Of a stretch of DNA of 21,731 bases, positions 1 through 4,826 are shown one piece after another (the stretch's first letter is position 1; every line of letters starts with the position of its first letter). The DNA is from Solimonas sp040391865 (GTDB lineage Bacteria > Pseudomonadota > Gammaproteobacteria > Nevskiales > Nevskiaceae), in NCBI GenBank assembly GCA_040391865.1, contig JBEBWZ010000056.1, positions 1-21,731 of the forward strand, given 5' to 3'. Below the pieces are notes generated by a model. It saw only the letters and a program-made list of their open reading frames with translations. It was not told where the DNA came from and ran no database searches. The translations under genes were made by a program, and so were the position numbers.

Positions 1-5
1 TGAGG

Positions 6-56
6 TAGCCCGGAAATCGGGCTAGTTCGTGCGTACCTAGCCCGATTTCCGGGCTA
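6..56. repeat. Inverted pair of 19-bp palindromic repeats
   Basis: Copy one (6-24) reads tagcccggaaatcgggcta. Copy two (38-56) is its exact reverse complement, after a 13-bp spacer. Each copy can fold alone (7-bp stem, 5-nt loop), and together they can form a 19-bp stem. Copy two contains the stop codon and last codons of the minus-strand gene at 37-480. There is no T-run after the stem on the minus strand, so a simple intrinsic terminator is not supported. A protein-binding site, an mRNA 3'-end stabiliser, an origin-like repeat or a REP-like pair are all possible. Confidence 0.75.
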
Positions 57-480
57 GGCAAACTGGCGTTTCCCAGAGCTTTAGGGGCGGTCCGCCGACT
101 CGGATGTGTGCATCCAGCTTTCCATTGCAGGCATCGATCGGGCGCCAGGTCAGCGCGTAAAGGTTGCAGGCGTTCCTCCCGCCCTGACGGGTTCTGACGA
201 TGAATCCAGCCTGTTCTAGATCCACCGTGGCAGCCTGCAGCGTTGATCGGCTCCACCCACGCTGGACGTGGCTGCCGTAAGCAGCGGACAGATCGCCGTT
301 GTTGCCAATGTGTCGCCTGTCGTCGTTGCCACGGAACTGAGCCGCAAGCTCGAGTAGCAACGCGCGTGCGGACCACGATAGCGAGGCGTAGGCCTTGGAA
401 TCGATCACGCTGCCCGGAACCAGCGCGAACGTGCCGGTCTCCCGCCTGCCTTTCAGGCGCGCCCTTTGGTCGGTGGCCAT
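37..480 (-). CDS. Small winged-helix-like DNA-binding protein of the element
   Basis: This 147-residue protein is the last gene of the minus-strand operon. Its start directly follows the stop codon of the preceding gene, with no intervening base, so translation is probably coupled. Residues about 30-112 look like a winged helix: a helix with SWSARALLLELAAQF, a segment GWSRSTLQAATVDLEQAGF resembling a recognition helix, and a wing-like stretch RTRQGGRNACNLYAL. Similar small proteins occur in phages, plasmids and integrated elements of Pseudomonas and Xanthomonas relatives, to my recollection, mostly uncharacterised. The C-terminus LARKSG and the TAG stop are encoded by one copy of the palindromic repeat. 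A role in element replication or in regulation is plausible but not shown. I do not recognise a named gene. Confidence 0.7.
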   Translation of the reverse strand: MATDQRARLKGRRETGTFALVPGSVIDSKAYASLSWSARALLLELAAQFRGNDDRRHIGNNGDLSAAYGSHVQRGWSRSTLQAATVDLEQAGFIVRTRQGGRNACNLYALTWRPIDACNGKLDAHIRVGGPPLKLWETPVCLARKSG

Positions 481-852
481 TCACAGCGAGCCCCTGACGC
501 TGTTGACGAAGTCTCGCGCTTGGGTGCCAGCCTGTTTGATCAACTCGAGCGGTAGCCTGTATCGCGCGATGGTGGCTTCACGGTTGGCATCGCTGGTGCT
601 GACCGTGATGTCGTCGGTCTGGATAGTCCACCCCAGCCTGCGCAGGACATAGACGTGGTGGGCGAGCCGTGACGAACCATGCTCGCGCCAAGTATCCAGA
701 TGGGTGATGCCTCTGCCTTCGAGCAGATCGGCCAGCACGCGGGCCTTGACCGTTGAAACCTCGGGAAACGATACTGCTGCTGCTGGCCTGATGTCTGCTT
801 TGCCCACTTCGCCCGGTTGCCGCCGGGCGTTGTGCTTTGTGAGGGAAGTCAT
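481..852 (-). CDS. Helix-turn-helix protein (HTH_39-like)
   Basis: The protein has 123 residues. The start at 852 is chosen because a strong ribosome binding site (gaggaggg) lies just upstream and because ATGA is shared with the stop of the previous gene. An ATG at 942 would run deep into that gene and lacks such a site. The N-terminal 35 residues are basic and look disordered. The remainder (VKARVLADLLEGRGITHLD, then RLAHHVYVLRRLGWTI) matches the pattern of a helix-turn-helix that begins with the end of one gene-length helix and ends with R-LG-I-T, as in the phage-associated HTH_39 family. That family assignment is from memory of the pattern, not a profile search. It probably binds DNA and may regulate or help replicate the element. 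Confidence 0.65.
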   Translation of the reverse strand: MTSLTKHNARRQPGEVGKADIRPAAAVSFPEVSTVKARVLADLLEGRGITHLDTWREHGSSRLAHHVYVLRRLGWTIQTDDITVSTSDANREATIARYRLPLELIKQAGTQARDFVNSVRGSL

Positions 853-1175
853 TGCAGCCCTCCTCGCATGCGCGCGAGCCACGCTTCGGCCAGGTCGACG
901 TGGACGATCCGCGGCAGCAGATGCCCTGTAGCGGAGACCCACAGCGATGGATGCGGCGAATCATCAATGCGTCGAATCGAGCATTCGCTCAGCGGTGCGG
1001 ATGCCACGCTCAGGACGCGGCGCTTTTCCTCAAAGTCACCGAGCGGCAGATAGGGCCACGGATGGAACTTCAGCGAGACAGTGGCCTCACCATCGGCCAC
1101 GAAGCCGAAAAGTAGGATGCTGCCGTGGAGAAAGAGACGCAGTGTCCCATCGGGGGTGATGGTGTTGGGTTCCAT
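849..1175 (-). CDS. Hypothetical element protein
   Basis: This 108-residue product has no family I recognise. The ATG at 1175 is preferred over an upstream one at 1226 because it has a good ribosome binding site (tgagggg, about six bases upstream) and lies 10 bases after the stop of the AlpA-like gene. The upstream start would overlap that gene by 41 bases. The sequence reads like a small alpha/beta or beta-rich domain (TLRLFLHGSILLFGF, EATVSLKFHPWPYLPLGDF) with an amphipathic helix at the end. There is no signal peptide or membrane span. The stop overlaps the next start as ATGA. Position in the operon suggests an accessory role with the three DNA-binding proteins around it. Confidence 0.6.
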   Translation of the reverse strand: MEPNTITPDGTLRLFLHGSILLFGFVADGEATVSLKFHPWPYLPLGDFEEKRRVLSVASAPLSECSIRRIDDSPHPSLWVSATGHLLPRIVHVDLAEAWLARMRGGLQ

Positions 1176-1185
1176 GGGAAACCCC

Positions 1186-1422
1186 TCAGGCAGCTTTGCG
1201 CTGCATGGCCGCGCGCAGTTCGCCAACGTTCCAGGCAGTGACTCGGGGGCCGTGCTTGTGGGGTTTCGGGAGTAACCCTGTGTTAGCCCACCGCCAAACG
1301 GTCGTTGGGGCGATACTGAACAGAGCCTCTACAGTGGGTTGCCGAACGAATGCGCTGTCGGGCAGCGTGTCGAAGGCCTCAACGGAAGCGGGGATTTTCC
1401 TTGGCGCGGGTCGCTTCGGCAT
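1186..1422 (-). CDS. AlpA-like helix-turn-helix regulator
   Basis: This 78-residue protein carries a MerR/excisionase-type helix-turn-helix: a segment VEALFSIAPTTVWRWANTG followed by LLPKPHKHGPRVTAWNVGEL. That is the hallmark of AlpA/HTH_17 proteins, which act as regulators or excision factors in P4-like elements. The start at 1422 is preferred because GGAG lies nine bases upstream. An in-frame ATG at 1437 (five residues longer) has no Shine-Dalgarno sequence and falls inside a perfect inverted repeat. It is the first gene of the four-gene operon 37-1422. The likely role is switching integrase/excision and its own operon. Its target is not shown by the sequence. Confidence 0.8.
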   Translation of the reverse strand: MPKRPAPRKIPASVEAFDTLPDSAFVRQPTVEALFSIAPTTVWRWANTGLLPKPHKHGPRVTAWNVGELRAAMQRKAA

Positions 1423-1430
1423 GACGCTGT

Positions 1431-1447
1431 ACTCCATGAAATGGAGT
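1431..1447. promoter_or_regulatory. Inverted repeat, probable operator of the AlpA operon
   Basis: A perfect 7-bp inverted repeat with a 3-bp spacer (actccat gaa atggagt) lies just upstream of the AlpA-like start codon and contains its GGAG. A weak -10-like hexamer (TAATGC, minus strand, 1455-1450) sits just upstream, which would place the transcript start near the repeat. No good -35 is seen. Autoregulation by the encoded protein is an inference. The same symmetry could instead form an mRNA hairpin that hides the ribosome binding site. Confidence 0.5.
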
Positions 1448-1494
1448 CAGCATTACAATCGTTGAAAGCCGCCTCAGGGGGCCGGGAAAATCCG

Positions 1495-2055
1495 CTATTT
1501 CTTGCGCCCGCTTTTTTTGTGGGCGAAATTGGCTTGCCAGGCCTTACGTGCCGCTCCCGCAGGCTGTCCAGTTGCCTTGTGGATTACGCAAAACGGGCTG
1601 TCCTCGGACAACTCCGTAGCCTTTCCGGCGTCCAGCGTTTTATAGCTGGTCAAACCCACCAGCGCTGCAACCACAAAGGCAAGCTGCTGGTCCGTGTTGT
1701 GCTTCCACGGGGCCTGCCCCTTCCTTCGCCCGCGCGGGGCGGGTCGTCCCTTTTGTCGTAGCAGCACCGCAAGCACATCCAACGGGGGCTGGCGACCTGC
1801 CGCAACTTCGGCATGCGCCCACTGCCTCAACCCATCCCATGCGGTCGAACTGGAGGTCGCGCGCTCGACGACATGGGAGCGCATGTCGTCAAAGCTTGCA
1901 GCAAACGCAAGAGTGTTTACAGCTGACACCTCTGCAGTTTCCGTGCGCTCGCGGGCCCCCTTATTTTCTGGAAGATCCCACCATTCACGCACGACCTTGA
2001 TGACGGAATCGCGTTTTTTTGCACTGTCGAGCGAGCACCTCAACGCATGCACCAT
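1495..2055 (-). CDS. Hypothetical element protein with basic C-terminus
   Basis: The product is about 186 residues from the ATG at 2055. The reading frame stays open to an ATG at 2169, but that codon lies inside a rho-independent terminator, so the longer start is unlikely. A GTG at 2079 is another option. The chosen ATG has only a weak GGA about eight bases upstream, so the start is uncertain. The protein has a Trp-rich helical N-terminal half (VIKVVREWWDLPENKGARE), a central basic low-complexity segment (RQKGRPAPRGRRKGQ), a short hydrophobic helix (LAFVVAALVGLTSY) and a Lys/Arg-rich tail ending KKSGRKK. The basic segments suggest nucleic-acid contact. I recognise no family. Confidence 0.55.
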   Translation of the reverse strand: MVHALRCSLDSAKKRDSVIKVVREWWDLPENKGARERTETAEVSAVNTLAFAASFDDMRSHVVERATSSSTAWDGLRQWAHAEVAAGRQPPLDVLAVLLRQKGRPAPRGRRKGQAPWKHNTDQQLAFVVAALVGLTSYKTLDAGKATELSEDSPFCVIHKATGQPAGAARKAWQANFAHKKSGRKK

Positions 2056-2155
2056 CCGGACATTCCAGCTCGACGTCACAACGGCACCCGAAGGTTCATG
2101 CGTATCCTCATGCGTCCATCCAACGACAGCCCGACATCGTTCTCTCCGACTAAGT

Positions 2156-2181
2156 AAAAGCCCCGCCATTGCTGGCGGGGT
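2156..2181 (-). terminator. Rho-independent terminator after the small-gene pair
   Basis: On the minus strand an 8-bp stem (2180-2173 with 2168-2161, loop of four) is followed by CTTTTAC. It begins eight bases after the stop codon of the gene at 2189-2458. It therefore closes the 2814-2189 transcript and separates it from the next gene. Confidence 0.8.
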
Positions 2182-2188
2182 GTCGTTA

Positions 2189-2458
2189 TCAGGCTACGTT
2201 CTGTTGGTGGGTAGCCAGCAATTTTTGCTGATAACCCCAGAGCGCGCGCAACTCCTTGACTCGTTCATAAATCGCCCAAAGGTAATCACCCTGAATCTCA
2301 TCAGACCAATTGCAGAACTCCTCGTGCGCTTGGCCGGTCACGATGACTGACATCGCTTCCAGGTGTGCAAACCTTTCGTCCAGCGCGTTCGTCACAGAGT
2401 CCAAGGAAGGAGGGGTAGGCGAACCATCAGAGTCGATCGCAACAATGATCTGATTCAT
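2189..2458 (-). CDS. Small hypothetical element protein
   Basis: This 89-residue protein starts in an ATGA overlap with the stop of the gene before it, so the pair is translationally coupled. It is acidic and mostly helical, with a Trp/Tyr-rich segment (CNWSDEIQGDYLWAIYERVKE) in the second half. Small proteins with a similar sentence-like pattern are frequent in prophages and islands of Pseudomonas and Xanthomonas relatives, but I cannot name a family. No signal peptide, membrane segment or metal motif is apparent. A terminator follows directly. Function unknown. Confidence 0.6.
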   Translation of the reverse strand: MNQIIVAIDSDGSPTPPSLDSVTNALDERFAHLEAMSVIVTGQAHEEFCNWSDEIQGDYLWAIYERVKELRALWGYQQKLLATHQQNVA

Positions 2459-2814
2459 GACCGCCCCTCCCTAGCACCTTTACCCTGATGCGCTTGCGAA
2501 GGGTCTTTCCCGATCGATCGCATCCGATTACTTGCCTCTGCCGACATACCTTTGGCCATCGCCAGCTGGTGAAGCACTCCATACAGCATGTCAGAGCAGA
2601 TTCTCGGATTCGAAGCGATATCGCCGCCCTCGTCTCGAAGACCGCACGCTAACGTATCGACCGTCGCAGCGGCAGCTTCAAGCATCAACTGCGCGTCGAA
2701 AATAAGTTGATCCGGGGTCGCTGCAGGGTCTGCGTGGTACTTCACGCTGGAAATCTCGAAAGTCGCGAAATTCTCAGACCTGATAGGTGAGATACTTTTC
2801 CTAGCTTGCTGCAT
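2455..2814 (-). CDS. Small hypothetical element protein
   Basis: This 119-residue protein is preceded by GGAG seven bases before the ATG. It has a short N-terminal tail, then a mostly helical body (LIFDAQLMLEAAAATVDTL, then a segment ending LYGVLHQLAMAKGMSAEAS), and a charged C-terminus. The layout (a hydrophobic helix, a short acidic loop, a second helix near the end) recalls small DUF3077-like proteins, but the match is by eye and weak. It lies 106 bases downstream of the integrase stop on the same strand and forms an overlapping pair with the next gene. It could be read from the integrase transcript or from its own promoter; I see no convincing one. Function unknown. Confidence 0.6.
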   Translation of the reverse strand: MQQARKSISPIRSENFATFEISSVKYHADPAATPDQLIFDAQLMLEAAAATVDTLACGLRDEGGDIASNPRICSDMLYGVLHQLAMAKGMSAEASNRMRSIGKDPSQAHQGKGAREGRS

Positions 2815-2920
2815 GGCATCACTCCATGTTGCGAGTCAGGGCCGGCGACGTGGTTCCAGCACGCCACCGGCCCGCCTCAATGCCCGGCTGAAATCCGCCG
2901 CCGAGCTTCGCGGTGCATCA

Positions 2921-4177
2921 TTAACCTGCAGCGCGCAACGGCACTACGTTCTTGCGCAAACGCAGGGCATCCAAGTGATCCGCCCACGCCTGCATCATCT
3001 GCTTGCGCTCGGCCAGATACGCCGCGCGGTCATAGGCAGCCCCCAGGGGGCCGGCAACCTTGTGCGCCAGCTGTCGCTCGATCGCTTCCGGCTTCCAACC
3101 CAGTTCCGCCAGCAGCGTGCGCGCTGTCGCTCGAAAGCCGTGCGCCGTCATCTCATCGTTTGTAAAACCCATGTTGCGCAGCGCCTGGCGCACTGCGTTC
3201 TCGGAGGCCGGCCGTAGACGCGAGCGGGGCGACGGGAACACGTAGCGCGGCGCGTCGGGCCTCAGGCTCATGCCGTGATCCGTGAGGGGCTGCAGATCGC
3301 GCAAAATCTCGACGGCCTGCGTTGCCAATGGAACGATGTGCGGCGTGTTGGTCTTGCTCACGACATAGCGCCACTGCGCGCCTTCCAGATCCAGTTCCAG
3401 CCATTGCATGCGCCGGATCTCGCCGGGGCGCTGGAACAACAACGCCGACAGCTTGAGCATCGCCCGCACTTCAGGCGTGCCCTTGTACACGTAGATGGAC
3501 TGCATCAGCCGCCCAACTTCCGCCGGCTCGGTCATCGCAGCGAAGTGACGCGTGGGCGTCTGCCGCTTCTCCCCACGCAGCGCCAATGTAGGGTCGTTCT
3601 CTGCAAGGTCGTGCCGAATCGCATAGCGGTAGACCTGGCCAACATTCACTCGCGCCCGGCGCGCTGTCTCTTCCGCACCGCGGTCTTTGATGCGCCGGAA
3701 CACGGCCAGTAGTTCGCGCGGCGTGATGTCTGCCAGGGGACGGTTGCCGGTGTACGGAAGAATGTCGCGATCCAGGGTGCGTCGTACGCTGGCTTTGTAG
3801 GTCTCGGACTTGCCTTCGATCTCGGCGGCATACCACTGCTCGGCTATGGCACCGAACGAACCCAGTGCCGCCCCGCCCGCCTCCGCTGCACGCTTGCGGG
3901 CCACTTGCTGGTTGATGTCCAGTCCGTCCGCCAGCAACCCCTTTGCCTCGTCACGCTTGCGCCGGGCAGCGGCCAATCCAATCGATGGATATTCGCCGAA
4001 CGTCGCACGAGTCTCGCGGCCGCCGGCCTTGTACTTCAGCCGCCACAGCTTGCGGCCATTAGGCAACGCCTCCAAATACAAGCCGCCACCGTCATAGATG
4101 CGAGCAGGCGACTTCGCGTCCGCCTTCGGCCTGAGATTCCGACAGTCCGCGTCTGTCAGGGGTTTTGTGATCCGCAT
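2921..4177 (-). CDS. P4-type tyrosine recombinase (integrase)
   Basis: This 418-residue site-specific recombinase integrates and excises the element. The N-terminal part (about 1-95) is the arm-binding DUF4102-like domain typical of P4 integrases (IYDGGGLYLEALPNGRKLW, then ATFGEYPSIGLAAAR). A SAM-like core-binding domain follows (about 105-200), then the catalytic domain (about 215-400). The catalytic set is intact: R255 in GEIRRM, K275 in VVSKT, H346 and R349 in HGFR, H372 in LAHK, and the nucleophile probably Y382, ten residues after H372. The full length matches the family, so the enzyme looks functional. The start at 4177 has GAGG about eight bases upstream. The gene lies beside the 3' end of tRNA-Ser, the usual place for this family, with a promoter and repeats in the gap. 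Confidence 0.95.
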   Translation of the reverse strand: MRITKPLTDADCRNLRPKADAKSPARIYDGGGLYLEALPNGRKLWRLKYKAGGRETRATFGEYPSIGLAAARRKRDEAKGLLADGLDINQQVARKRAAEAGGAALGSFGAIAEQWYAAEIEGKSETYKASVRRTLDRDILPYTGNRPLADITPRELLAVFRRIKDRGAEETARRARVNVGQVYRYAIRHDLAENDPTLALRGEKRQTPTRHFAAMTEPAEVGRLMQSIYVYKGTPEVRAMLKLSALLFQRPGEIRRMQWLELDLEGAQWRYVVSKTNTPHIVPLATQAVEILRDLQPLTDHGMSLRPDAPRYVFPSPRSRLRPASENAVRQALRNMGFTNDEMTAHGFRATARTLLAELGWKPEAIERQLAHKVAGPLGAAYDRAAYLAERKQMMQAWADHLDALRLRKNVVPLRAAG

Positions 4178-4197
4178 GCCGTAGCCTCGAAACTTGA

Positions 4198-4244
4198 GGG
4201 TCTAGACCCTTACAGGGCCTCCAGACCCCTATGTAGACCCCTAT
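4198..4244. repeat. Palindrome and direct repeats at the integrase promoter
   Basis: A perfect 12-bp palindrome (gggtctagaccc, 4198-4209) lies about 20 bases upstream of the integrase start. Two copies of agacccctat follow at 4223-4232 and 4235-4244. All three share an AGACCC half-site, and the direct repeats overlap the predicted -10 region. They are likely binding sites for the integrase itself, an excision factor or the AlpA-like regulator. Confidence 0.6.
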
Positions 4245-4260
4245 TGTGGTGGTCTGTCAA
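4232..4260 (-). promoter_or_regulatory. Predicted promoter of the integrase gene
   Basis: On the minus strand TTGACA (4260-4255, a perfect -35) is followed by a 17-bp spacer and TCTACA (4237-4232, a partial -10). Transcription would start near 4225 and leave a leader of roughly 48 bases. The promoter overlaps the repeats at 4223-4244, which suggests repression by whatever binds them. Confidence 0.65.
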
Positions 4261-4273
4261 GGCACGTCGTGGG

Positions 4274-4348
4274 ACTTCATGAGACAACGGAAACAAAAAA
4301 ACCCCTGATTTCTCAGGGGTTTTGGTACTTCATGAGACTTCATGAAAC
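4274..4348. repeat. Three direct repeats in the attachment region (ACTTCATGA(G/A)AC)
   Basis: Two exact copies of acttcatgagac (4274-4285, 4327-4338) and one variant acttcatgaaac (4337-4348) lie between integrase and tRNA-Ser in the same orientation. The last two are 10 bp apart, about one helical turn. They flank the terminator at 4298-4323. This arrangement fits arm-type or accessory-factor binding sites of a tyrosine recombinase attachment site; that reading is an inference. Confidence 0.65.
4294..4323 (-). terminator. Strong terminator downstream of tRNA-Ser
   Basis: An 8-bp stem (4301-4308 with 4313-4320, loop of four) is followed on the minus strand by a run of seven Ts, so it should end the tRNA-Ser transcript. 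On the plus strand the stem is followed by only three Ts. It lies about 33 bases past the mature tRNA 3' end and inside the element side of the junction, so termination of this tRNA may be supplied by the integrated DNA. Confidence 0.85.
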
Positions 4349-4355
4349 GCCTAAT

Positions 4356-4447
4356 TGGCGGAGAGAGAGGGATTCGAACCCTCGATACGGGGTAAACCGT
4401 ATACACGCTTTCCAGGCGTGCTCCTTAAACCGCTCGGACACCTCTCC
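4356..4447 (-). tRNA. tRNA-Ser (anticodon GGA)
   Basis: The minus strand folds as a class II tRNA of 92 nt including an encoded CCA (4358-4356). The acceptor is GGAGAGG (4447-4441) paired with TCTCTCC, closing with a G-U pair. The anticodon stem is CACGC/GCGTG with the loop CTGGAAA, giving anticodon GGA (4413-4411). A long variable arm (about GTATACGGTTTACCCCGTATC) marks it as serine. The T-arm is GAGGG TTCGAAT CCCTC. The discriminator is G, as expected for tRNA-Ser. Its 3' end faces the integrase gene, so it is the probable integration target, and the element has left it intact. Confidence 0.97.
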
Positions 4448-4475
4448 GGAGACTACGGTCCGTGGCGAGCCACGG

Positions 4476-4488
4476 GGCGCGGATTATA
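4476..4488 (-). promoter_or_regulatory. Predicted tRNA-Ser promoter (-10 and discriminator)
   Basis: A perfect TATAAT lies on the minus strand at 4488-4483, followed by a GC-rich discriminator (ccgcgcc). This pattern is typical of stable-RNA promoters under stringent control. No good -35 is seen at the expected distance. Transcription would start near 4476, giving a leader of about 29 nt that contains a 6-bp hairpin (4460-4475). The promoter abuts the stop codon of the upstream lipoprotein gene. Confidence 0.6.
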
Positions 4489-4498
4489 GCCGGAAGCT

Positions 4499-4825
4499 TC
4501 AGGATTTGGCGGACGCTGCTGCTGGTTTTTCTTCGGCCGGTGCCGGGCGCGGCGCCATCCGTGCCGGCATGTCCAGGCATTCGGCACGGGTCTTGCCGGG
4601 CTTGCCGGCATCGGCCACGTCGGTCGAGAACGGAACGTTCTTCGCCGGTGCCGGGGGAATGCGCAGCGCCGAAGGTGAATCCGGCATCTTCAGGCCTTCG
4701 ACGGCTGCCGGCGGCGGCAGGGTCTGCGCCTGCTGGTAGCTGACGTCGCCACTGCAATAACGGTTCGATGCGCAGCCGGACAACATCAGGACAGCAACAG
4801 CGGACGCTAGCAGTCGCAACTTCAT
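4499..4825 (-). CDS. Small lipoprotein downstream of dapA
   Basis: The product is a 108-residue predicted lipoprotein. Residues 1-17 form a signal peptide (KLR, then a hydrophobic stretch ending LMLSG) and the lipobox LSGC gives C18 as the lipidated cysteine. The mature part is short, rich in Pro and Ala, and ends in a low-complexity tail, with no domain I recognise. Only one base separates its ATG (4825) from the dapA stop, so the two are surely co-transcribed. In E. coli the gene after dapA encodes the lipoprotein BamC, but this product is far too short and lacks BamC-like features. It may be a lineage-specific envelope protein. Outer-membrane sorting is likely since residue +2 is Ala, not Asp. 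Confidence 0.85.
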   Translation of the reverse strand: MKLRLLASAVAVLMLSGCASNRYCSGDVSYQQAQTLPPPAAVEGLKMPDSPSALRIPPAPAKNVPFSTDVADAGKPGKTRAECLDMPARMAPRPAPAEEKPAAASAKS

Positions 4826-4826
4826 C

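Larger units (their letters stand above)
1..4355. mobile_element. Integrated element at the 3' end of tRNA-Ser (left end outside window)
   Basis: This is a P4-integrase element, seen only in part. The sequence shows a tyrosine recombinase gene next to the 3' end of a tRNA-Ser, repeated motifs between the two, an AlpA-like regulator, and a run of small tightly packed minus-strand genes unrelated to the housekeeping genes that follow. Base composition is visibly more A/T-rich around 1900-2815 than in the core block. P4-type integrases normally recombine within a tRNA 3' end and leave a direct repeat of it at the far side. I see no second copy of the tRNA 3' end between 1 and 4355, so the distal attachment site should lie left of position 1. 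No transposase, capsid, conjugation or recognisable defence gene is visible. It could be a satellite-like element, a small integrative mobilizable element, or the integrase end of a larger island. Confidence 0.8.

Noticed and set aside
1..58. CRISPR or integron-type reading of the palindromic repeats
   Set aside because: There are only two copies in inverted orientation, with no regular spacers, no cas genes and no integron integrase; the recombinase present is P4-type.
1694..2350. Plus-strand open frame of 218 codons in the element
   Set aside because: It crosses two minus-strand genes and a terminator, has no ribosome binding site and an atypical Cys/Arg/Ser-rich composition.
2189..2814. 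Toxin-antitoxin pair
   Set aside because: Size and overlap fit, but neither protein shows a known toxin fold, catalytic motif or antitoxin DNA-binding domain that I can recognise, so the label is not supported.
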